The notes beneath the pieces are model-generated. The model was not told the DNA's origin and made no database searches. It saw only the letters and a list, made by a program, of their open reading frames with translations. From an uncultured Roseiflexus sp. (GTDB lineage: Bacteria > Chloroflexota > Chloroflexia > Chloroflexales > Roseiflexaceae), in NCBI GenBank assembly GCA_937935075.1, contig CALGYB010000081.1:1-53463 (forward strand): DNA of 53,463 nt, in the 5' to 3' direction. Positions 26,151 to 32,596 of the stretch are shown piece by piece (the first letter of the stretch is position 1; every line of letters begins with the position of its first letter). The translations under genes and the position numbers were made by a program.

Positions 26151-26960
26151 ATGCATTTTCGCGAGTCGTTGGAAGCCGCCGCGCGGCGGAATCAGAGCCG
26201 GTTGTGCGTGGGGTTAGACCCGGAACCAACTCGCATGCCGGATCATCTGCCGAAAGATGCCGATGGCATCTATGCGTTTTGCGCCGCCATTATGGACGCC
26301 ACTGCCGACCTGGTTTGCGCATTCAAGCCGAACGTCGCCTTCTTCGAGGCGCATGGCGCAGCCGGCTGGTCGGCGCTCGAACGTCTTATCCGGCGCCGTC
26401 CGGGACCGCCTATCATCCTCGATGCCAAGCGCGGCGATATTGGTTCCACGGCTGAAGCATATGCACATTCGGTGTTCACGGCGCTCGGCGCCGATGCGGT
26501 GACATTGAATCCGTATCTTGGCAGCGACGCGCTCGAACCATTTCTGCGGCACGCCGATCGCGGATGTTTTATTCTCTGCAAAACGTCCAATCCTGGCAGC
26601 AGCGATGTGCAGGATGCGCGGCTGGCGGATGGACGCCCATTGTACATAGCGGTTGCTGAGATGGCGCGTGATCACTGGAATAGGCATGGCAACGCAGGGC
26701 TGGTCGTCGGCGCCACGCACCCTGCGGCGCTGGCAGACATCCGGCGCATTTGCCCGGACATGCTGATCCTGGCGCCAGGAGTCGGGGCGCAGGGCGGTGA
26801 TCTGGAGGCGACCGTGCGCGCCGCCGCAGCGGGCGGTGATCCGCAGTTGATTGTCAATGTGTCGCGCGCCGTCCTGTATGCGGATCGGGGCGCGAACTTC
26901 GCTGCGGCGGCGCGCGTAGCGGCGCGTCGGCTGCGCGACGCCATTAATGCCGCTCTGTAA
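26151..26960 (+). CDS. pyrF: Orotidine 5'-phosphate decarboxylase
   Basis: It catalyses the last step of UMP synthesis. The 269-residue length and the motif LDAKRGDIGSTAEAYA identify the type 2 (longer) decarboxylase, with the catalytic Asp-Lys-Asp. Other landmarks are LCVGLDPEPTRMP at the start, CAFKPNVAFFEAHG, and VGATHPAALADIR with LAPGVGAQGGD. The ATG at 26151 gives the standard start. It stands alone; the other pyr genes are elsewhere. Confidence 0.95.
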   Translation: MHFRESLEAAARRNQSRLCVGLDPEPTRMPDHLPKDADGIYAFCAAIMDATADLVCAFKPNVAFFEAHGAAGWSALERLIRRRPGPPIILDAKRGDIGSTAEAYAHSVFTALGADAVTLNPYLGSDALEPFLRHADRGCFILCKTSNPGSSDVQDARLADGRPLYIAVAEMARDHWNRHGNAGLVVGATHPAALADIRRICPDMLILAPGVGAQGGDLEATVRAAAAGGDPQLIVNVSRAVLYADRGANFAAAARVAARRLRDAINAAL

Positions 26961-27313
26961 ACCGTTGCAGGCGACGTTCCATGCTCGCATTTCTCCTGGA
27001 CGCGCGGGCGTCTCACCTGAAGCGTAACGAGTGACGATCGCCTGCCTGTCCTTTGGCGCTTGTGGAAACCATTTCGCTGCCGATGTTCCATTTCGAGGAC
27101 TGCCCCCGCCCCCCCGTGTTGCGTGGACAGCAGAGCCGTCGGTCCCGGCGGTGAGCCGTAACCGACGATGCTCGTGTTGTATAATGGCGGGAAGTGCATC
27201 ATTATGGGAGACTCAGGGTATTGAAGGCGGGAAGGTTGCAGGTGGGAACGTGCAGCATAGCGCGTCCTAGCTCCTAACCCTTAAACCCTAACCCCTACTA
27301 GAGAGGACCCGCT
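26961..27313. other. Intergenic region between pyrF and smpB
   Basis: No gene is seen. TATAAT at about 27180-27185 may be a -10 box for smpB without a clear -35. A simple-repeat part follows: GGTTGCAGGTGGGAA (27233-27247) and CTAACCCTTAAACCCTAACCCC (27274-27295, written here in parts), just before the smpB ribosome binding site. Confidence 0.45.
27267..27297. repeat. CCCTAA repeat before smpB
   Basis: Imperfect copies of CCTAACCC occur four times immediately before the GAGAGGA ribosome binding site of smpB. Confidence 0.75.
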
Positions 27314-27790
27314 ATGGCGCGGGGGCATGACATGGAGCGCGTGGTCGCCGATAATCGCAAGGCGCGCCACGATTATTTCATCGAAGAAACCTACGAAGCC
27401 GGGGTAGCGCTGACCGGCAGCGAGATCAAATCGATCCGCGCCGGTCAGGTGAACCTGCGCGGCGGATATGTGCGCATCGTCAATGGCGAGGCGTGGTTGT
27501 ACGATGTCCATATCGCGCCTTATGAGCAGTCGGGGAAATATTTCAATCACGAGCCGACCCGACCGCGCAAGTTGCTGTTGCATCGACGCGAAATCTCGCG
27601 CATTGCCGGGCAGGTCGAGCGGCAGGGGTACACGCTCGTGCCGCTTCGCCTATACCTGCGTGGAGGGCGCGCGAAAGTCGAGATCGGTCTGGCGCGCGGG
27701 AAGAAGACATACGATAAGCGGGAGGATATTGCACGCCGTGAGGCGCGCCGCGATATTGATCGCGCACTCAAGGAACGAACACGACGCTGA
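27314..27790 (+). CDS. smpB: SsrA-binding protein
   Basis: SmpB binds tmRNA and brings it to stalled ribosomes for trans-translation. The 158-residue protein has the complete beta-barrel: NRKARHDYFIEETYEAGVAL, GSEIKSIRAGQVNLRGGYV and HIAPYEQ, then KLLLHRREI. The C-terminal tail, GLARGKKTYDKREDIARREA, is the helix that enters the mRNA channel. The ATG at 27314 follows GAGAGGA. I searched the flanks by eye for tmRNA ends and did not find any. Confidence 0.96.
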   Translation: MARGHDMERVVADNRKARHDYFIEETYEAGVALTGSEIKSIRAGQVNLRGGYVRIVNGEAWLYDVHIAPYEQSGKYFNHEPTRPRKLLLHRREISRIAGQVERQGYTLVPLRLYLRGGRAKVEIGLARGKKTYDKREDIARREARRDIDRALKERTRR

Positions 27791-27871
27791 TGGGGTCGCC
27801 AAACCTGCCCTGGCGTTGTTTATGGAGCGATCAAGCAAAACCTGGACAATCAAGGATGGGGAGCGGTTCAC

Positions 27872-27977
27872 GCCGGCTTCGACACGCTCAGCCGGCTTCG
27901 ACACGCTCAGCCACCGGCAGCGGCGACCGGCTCGACTAACGCCGGCTTCGACAGGCTTCGCTTCGACAGGCTCAGCC
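27872..27977. repeat. Cluster of TTCGACA-G/C-GCTCAGCC repeats
   Basis: GCCGGCTTCGACACGCTCA occurs twice in tandem (27872-27890 and 27891-27909), followed by related copies at 27941-27957 and 27960-27977 (GCTTCGACAGGCTCAGCC). The same core is at 24332-24350. The stretch separates the convergent smpB and response regulator genes. Confidence 0.85.
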
Positions 27978-28020
27978 AGCGTCAGCCGCAGACGGTCAGT
28001 GCAACATCCGGTTGTTCGCT

Positions 28021-28764
28021 CTATGAGAGCGGCTCTTGTTCGGTTTCCTTCAGGCTTTGCCGTCCCGGCGGATCGAACGACGGGTCCTGGAAGCAGTATC
28101 CGATGCCGCGCACGGTTCGAATCAACATCGGATTAGCAGGATCGGGTTCCAGTTTCTCGCGCAACCAGCGCACATGGACGTCAATCGTCCGGTTCGACCC
28201 GAGGAAATCGCTGCCCCAGACACGCTCCAGCAGCAGATCGCGCGATAAGGCGACGCCGGCATTGTGCATCAGGCAGGCGAGCAGGTCGAATTCTTTATGC
28301 GAGAGTTCGATCTCACGCTCCTGGTACCAGACCCGCCGGCTGTTGCGATCCAGTTGCACTGGACCGACGCTGAGCACACTGGAAGCCGGCGTCTGCCGTT
28401 GACGCTCGTTCCAGCGCAGAATCGCCCGTACTCGCGCCAGCAGTTCACCCATGCTGAACGGCTTCACCACATAGTCAATGGCGCCGAGTTCCAGTCCAGC
28501 AATGCGATGCGCTTCGTCGTGCAGCGCAGTCAGCAGCACAATCGGAACGGCGGTCTCTTTTGCGACTGCGCGACAGACAGAAAACCCATCCAGCCCTGGC
28601 AACATCACATCGAGAATGATGAGATCGGGGTGCACACGACGCACCATTTCCAACCCCGTCAGCCCATCGGCAGCGGTGGTTACCTGAAAGCCAGCCCGCT
28701 CAAAATTGTAGGAGAGCGTTTCGAGCAGAACGCTATCATCTTCTATCAGGAGTATTGTCGCCAT
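28021..28764 (-). CDS. OmpR/PhoB-type response regulator without an adjacent kinase
   Basis: A 247-residue regulator. The receiver has LIEDD, phospho-acceptor Asp52 in LDVMLPGLDG, the Thr in LLTALHDE and the Lys in YVVKPF. The DNA-binding winged helix has the usual transactivation and recognition segments (ELSHKEFDLLACLM, NRTIDVHVRWLREKL) and ends IRTVRGIGYCFQDP. The C-terminal tail is acidic. It stands alone and diverges from an AAA+ gene, so its kinase must be elsewhere. Confidence 0.93.
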   Translation of the reverse strand: MATILLIEDDSVLLETLSYNFERAGFQVTTAADGLTGLEMVRRVHPDLIILDVMLPGLDGFSVCRAVAKETAVPIVLLTALHDEAHRIAGLELGAIDYVVKPFSMGELLARVRAILRWNERQRQTPASSVLSVGPVQLDRNSRRVWYQEREIELSHKEFDLLACLMHNAGVALSRDLLLERVWGSDFLGSNRTIDVHVRWLREKLEPDPANPMLIRTVRGIGYCFQDPSFDPPGRQSLKETEQEPLS

Positions 28765-28905
28765 GGCCCTACTCTAACAAATAAGCATTAACGCTCTGTT
28801 ATGCCACAGTTAAACTCATGCGGAGTTTTACGAGTCTTCATAATGATCACATCTTCGTAACATACCTGATGCAATATTGCTTATAAACACACCCGGTCCG
28901 TTGCC

Positions 28906-28911
28906 TATAAT
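28906..28911 (+). promoter_or_regulatory. Possible -10 box of the AAA+ gene
   Basis: A full TATAAT lies 46 bases before the ATG at 28958. The -35 is unclear (TTATAA at 28881-28886 is 19 bases upstream). Confidence 0.35.
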
Positions 28912-28957
28912 CATCCACAGGAATGACAGGACATGGTTTGGCGAAAGAGGCTGTCGT

Positions 28958-30166
28958 ATGACCCAGATACCTCCCACCCTGCAACGTGCGGTTCGTGGCG
29001 ACAAAAATCCGCTCGATGTGATCGAACAGAGCCTGCGCAATACCATTTTTGGACAGGAGCGCGCAATCGAGGCGATCATTCGGGTGCTCAATCGGGCGCG
29101 TTTCGGCTTCGCAGCCGGCAACTCGCGCCGTCCGCGCGCCACGTTGCTCTTCCTGGGTCCCACCGGCGTCGGCAAAACCGAGACGGCGCGGCGTCTGGCA
29201 CAGTTGTTGCGGCCCGATGGCGAGGCATTTCTCAAGATCGACTGTTCGCTCTTCTCGCAGGGGCACGAGGTGTCGGCGCTGGTCGGCGCACCGCCGTCGT
29301 ATGTCGGGCGTGACCAGAAGCCGTTGTTGAACCCCGATATTATCGAACAGGAAAATAGTGTGGTCTTGTTCGATGAGATCGAAAAGGGTCAACCGGAATT
29401 ATGGAATCTGCTGCTCCAGATCATGGAAGATGGCGAAATCCTGCTGCTGAACGGCGGACGGCGCGTATCGTTCAGTAACAGCATTATTGTTCTGACCACG
29501 AACGTTGGCGCTAAGGAGATGGTTGATTTTCTCGACCAGCGCACGATTGGCTTTCGCACGTCGCGGCAGGACGTAGAGGCGACCGGACGGCAGATCTATC
29601 AGATCGGGTTCGAAGCGTTGCAGAAAGTCTTCCAGCCGGAGTGGATCAATCGCATCGACGAGATTGTTGCGTTTCGTCCGCTGTCGAGCGAGGTGCTGCG
29701 CCAGGTGCTCGATCGGATGGTGAAGGAAGCGAATGATCAGTACCTGCGCCACGGCATCCACGTGACATTGACCGAGGAAGCGCGTGAGTATGTATTGCGC
29801 AAGGGGTTCGAGCCACGCTTTGGCGCTCGCCCGCTGCGGCAGCAACTCCTCAAGCTGATCGAGGCTCCGCTTGCCGATCTGATGGCGTCCGGCGGCATTC
29901 CGGCAGGTAGCCGGGTGTTCGTCGTCGCCACAGGGGTGGATCGCCACGGCGAAGCGCTCGAGTTCTACCACGAACCGGCGCCAGAACTGCTCGTACAGGC
30001 GCAGGAACTGCGCGCCGCAGAAGTGGGACGCTCAACAAGCGATGGACCACAGCAACCGAGCGTTGGTCTGACGACCGACCGCGGGCATACCATGGAATAC
30101 TCCACCGGTCCGCTCGGCGCTCGCGGACCACGCGCCATACCGCGCCGCACCGACGAACGACGTTGA
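28958..30166 (+). CDS. Single-ring ClpB/ClpA-like AAA+ ATPase (D2-type)
   Basis: A 402-residue protein with only one AAA+ module of the Clp/Hsp100 D2 class. Walker A is LGPTGVGKTETARRL, the pore loop PPSYVGRD, Walker B VVLFDEIEKGQPE, the sensor LTTNVGAKEM and the arginine-finger part NRIDEIVAFRP. The D2-small domain ends EPRFGARPLRQQL. It lacks an N-domain, a first AAA ring, a zinc finger and a ClpP-docking loop. The last 65 residues are low-complexity. The ATG at 28958 is chosen over an upstream start. It probably remodels a specific protein; the target is unknown. Confidence 0.88.
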   Translation: MTQIPPTLQRAVRGDKNPLDVIEQSLRNTIFGQERAIEAIIRVLNRARFGFAAGNSRRPRATLLFLGPTGVGKTETARRLAQLLRPDGEAFLKIDCSLFSQGHEVSALVGAPPSYVGRDQKPLLNPDIIEQENSVVLFDEIEKGQPELWNLLLQIMEDGEILLLNGGRRVSFSNSIIVLTTNVGAKEMVDFLDQRTIGFRTSRQDVEATGRQIYQIGFEALQKVFQPEWINRIDEIVAFRPLSSEVLRQVLDRMVKEANDQYLRHGIHVTLTEEAREYVLRKGFEPRFGARPLRQQLLKLIEAPLADLMASGGIPAGSRVFVVATGVDRHGEALEFYHEPAPELLVQAQELRAAEVGRSTSDGPQQPSVGLTTDRGHTMEYSTGPLGARGPRAIPRRTDERR

Positions 30167-30169
30167 GGC

Positions 30170-30322
30170 GTCACCACGGAGACACAGAGCACACAGAGGG
30201 GCTTCATTCGTGCGATGTCGCCACGCTCTCTGCGCCTCTGTGGTTACTGCCCGGTTGCGAAAACGCTGAAGGGTTACCACAGAGACACAGAGGACGCAGA
30301 GGGGCTTCATTCGTGCGATGCC
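30170..30322. repeat. Duplicated ACACAGAG-type repeat upstream of the GxxExxY gene
   Basis: Two copies of about 45 bases share GACACAGAG, then GCAGAGGGGCTTCATTCG and TGCGATG; they lie at about 30178-30218 and 30283-30322. A third partial version of the ACACAGAG motif flanks the other side of the gene (about 30766-30850), so the gene is bracketed. Confidence 0.8.
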
Positions 30323-30374
30323 GCTGGGCTCTTCGCCTCTGGCAGTTAAGCCGCTGCATCGCAAAGGAGTTATC

Positions 30375-30757
30375 ATGCCAGACGTGCAAGACCTGAACCC
30401 GATTACTGAGGCTATCATCGGTGCGGCTATCAATGTTCATCGTGCTCTCGGTCCCGGTCTGCTGGAGTCCGCCTATGAGACCTGTCTGGTTCATGAATTA
30501 TTGCAACTCGGTCTGCATGTCGAACAACAAAAGCCTCTGCCGGTCGTGTACAACGGCATCCGTCTGAATTGCGGCTATCGCCTGGATATTGTAGTGAACG
30601 AGGCAGTCATTGTCGAACTCAAGACGGTTGAGCACCTGTTACCCATTCACGAAGCGCAGTTGCTATCATATCTCAAACTTTCAGGATGTCGAGTCGGGTT
30701 GCTGATTAACTTCAACGTACCAGTGCTAAAAAAGGCATCCGTCGGATGGTGCTGTAA
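30375..30757 (+). CDS. GxxExxY-family protein read through a -1 frameshift (or with a one-base deletion)
   Basis: The zero frame from ATG 30375 (AAAGGAG upstream) gives the family core: [20 protein letters not shown] with the GxxExxY motif, then [20 protein letters not shown] and [13 protein letters not shown]. Family members end a few residues later with a GIRR-type tail. In the zero frame the next codons give unrelated ASVGWCCKQ and run on to 30944. A -1 shift at A-AAA-AAG (30728-30734) gives GIRRMVL and stop at 30757, about 127 residues and the expected length. The fold resembles PD-(D/E)XK nucleases (E and LDIVV...VELK). Function is unknown. A real one-base loss is the alternative. Confidence 0.82.
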
Positions 30758-30864
30758 ACAGGAAATGTCACCACGGCGACACAGAGCACACAAAGGGCCG
30801 GAAGTTCCTGACATGTCTCTATCTCTGCGCTCTCTGTGTCTCTGTGGTTCATACTCCATCCCTC

Positions 30865-31557
30865 TCATTCTACGATCCGCCCGTCGCGCAACTGGTAGAC
30901 GATGTCGGCGAAATCGAAGATCGCCCGGTCGTGAGTTGCCATGATCAGAGTCACGCCTTCGGTGCGAACGATAGTGCGCAGCAGGGTCAGCAGATTCCGT
31001 CCGGTCGTCGAGTCGAGTTCGCCAGTCGGCTCGTCCGCCAGCAGCAGCCGGGGGCGTGACACGAGCGCGCGGGCAATAGCAACCCGCTGTTGCTGCCCGC
31101 CCGACATTTCGGCGGGACGGTGCGTCGCCCACCGTTCGAGTCCGACCAGCGCCAGGGCTGCTTCGGCGCGCTGCCGCCGTTCGCGCCCGGAACGCACCCC
31201 GGCGATCCGTAGCGGCATCTCGACATTCTCCCATGCCGACAGGATCGGCAGCAAGGCGAACGATTGGAAGATAAACCCGATTTTCTCGCGCCGCAACCGC
31301 GTCAACTGATCCTGGTTCAAGCCGTTCAACGCCTGCCCGAAGAGCGCCACCTCCCCTTCGGTCGGCTGGTCAAGCCCGCCGATCATGTTGAGGAGCGTCG
31401 TTTTGCCGGAACCGGAACGTCCCATGAGCGCGACAAACGCGCCTTCTTCGACCGTCAGGCTGACATTGCGCAGCGCGAGCACCCGTTCATTATTGACCGT
31501 ATAAGCGCGTGTGACATTGGCGACACGCACAGCCGGGATCACAGCAGCGGTTGACAT
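30865..31557 (-). CDS. ABC transporter ATP-binding protein (MacB/LolD class)
   Basis: A 230-residue ATPase. Walker A is [14 protein letters not shown], the Q-loop IFQSFALLP, the signature [16 protein letters not shown] and Walker [13 protein letters not shown], with the switch His in ATHDRAI. The LD/EPTGELD pattern is typical of ATPases that work with FtsX-like permeases. It is the last of four minus-strand genes (adaptor, FtsX-like permease, ATPase with AbrB domain, this ATPase). Confidence 0.94.
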   Translation of the reverse strand: MSTAAVIPAVRVANVTRAYTVNNERVLALRNVSLTVEEGAFVALMGRSGSGKTTLLNMIGGLDQPTEGEVALFGQALNGLNQDQLTRLRREKIGFIFQSFALLPILSAWENVEMPLRIAGVRSGRERRQRAEAALALVGLERWATHRPAEMSGGQQQRVAIARALVSRPRLLLADEPTGELDSTTGRNLLTLLRTIVRTEGVTLIMATHDRAIFDFADIVYQLRDGRIVE

Positions 31558-31575
31558 AGCAGCATCAGAAGACGG

Positions 31576-32565
31576 TTACGACCGTCGGCGTTGCAAGAGG
31601 CTCATCCACTTTTTGATGCCGCGCGGTTTTTCGGGCGGCGGCTCGTCTGGTTCGGTCAGGCGTTTGACCGACGGCGTCGCCTGGGCAACCGGACGCAAGA
31701 CCAGACCTTCGGGCGTCTCTTCCATCCGAATGCGATCGCCGATGTTGTAGCGTTCACGGATTTCCTTCGGGATTTGCAGTCGCCCGGCAGAGTCGAGCAT
31801 CACCAGTTCCTCAAAGACGTGCTCGCGCGCTGCGCCGTCGCCATTGACCTGGTCGGCGGCTTCAGTCTCCACACGCCGGGTTTCGCTGCTGGTCTTCCCA
31901 TCGCGGATCGCCACCACGCGATCAACGAAGCGCGCAATATTCGGATCGTGCGAGACGATCACGACCGTCAAGCCGTAGGCGCGGTTCAGTTGATGAAAGA
32001 TTTCAAAGATGGTCTCAGCGGTATGGGAGTCGAGTTCGCCGGTCGGTTCATCGCCAAGGAGGAGCGCCGGACGGTTGGCGAGGGCGATGGCAATTGCAAC
32101 CCGCTGCTGTTCACCGCCGGAGAGTTGCGCCAGACGATGGTTGCGCCGGTGGGACAGCCCGACCGCATCGATCAATTCACCGGCCCATTCCCGCCGCTCA
32201 CGCGCGCCAACTCCCGCCATGATCATCGGCAGTTCGACATTCTGCTCGACGTTCAGGTAGGGAATCAGATTGCGCGCTTTCTGCTGCCACACAAAGCCGA
32301 CATACTGACGACGGTAGCGGTCGAGCTGAGCATTGTTGAGTTTCAACAGGTCATTGCCGGCAACGATGACTTTGCCGGCAGAGGGGCGATCCAGCCCGCC
32401 CAGCACGTTGAGCAGCGTCGTTTTACCGCTGCCGCTTGCGCCGACCAGCGCCATCACCTCGCCGGGTTGCACCATCAGGTCGAGACCCTGGAGCGCAACG
32501 ATTTCGACCTCGTCGAGTTTGTAGATCTTGACCAGATTTTCGCAGAGAATCAGTGGTTCGCTCAT
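31576..32565 (-). CDS. ABC transporter ATP-binding protein with a C-terminal AbrB/SpoVT-like domain
   Basis: A 329-residue protein. Residues 1-235 are a MacB/LolD-class ATPase: Walker [15 protein letters not shown], signature [16 protein letters not shown], Walker [13 protein letters not shown] and the His of VSHDPN. Residues about 253-293 read [20 protein letters not shown], then GDRIRMEET and GLVLRPV, a swapped-hairpin AbrB/MazE-like fold normally used to bind DNA. A basic tail follows ([12 protein letters not shown]). It lies 18 bases before the second ATPase gene and 31 bases after the permease gene. Two different ATPases in one operon suggest a heterodimer. Confidence 0.92.
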   Translation of the reverse strand: MSEPLILCENLVKIYKLDEVEIVALQGLDLMVQPGEVMALVGASGSGKTTLLNVLGGLDRPSAGKVIVAGNDLLKLNNAQLDRYRRQYVGFVWQQKARNLIPYLNVEQNVELPMIMAGVGARERREWAGELIDAVGLSHRRNHRLAQLSGGEQQRVAIAIALANRPALLLGDEPTGELDSHTAETIFEIFHQLNRAYGLTVVIVSHDPNIARFVDRVVAIRDGKTSSETRRVETEAADQVNGDGAAREHVFEELVMLDSAGRLQIPKEIRERYNIGDRIRMEETPEGLVLRPVAQATPSVKRLTEPDEPPPEKPRGIKKWMSLLQRRRS

Positions 32566-32596
32566 GCCACTCGCCTCGAACGCCGGGCATCCGGCA

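Noticed and set aside
27791-28020. tmRNA (ssrA) next to smpB
   Set aside because: No tRNA-like ends, T-arm with CCA or tag-peptide frame were found in the flanks.
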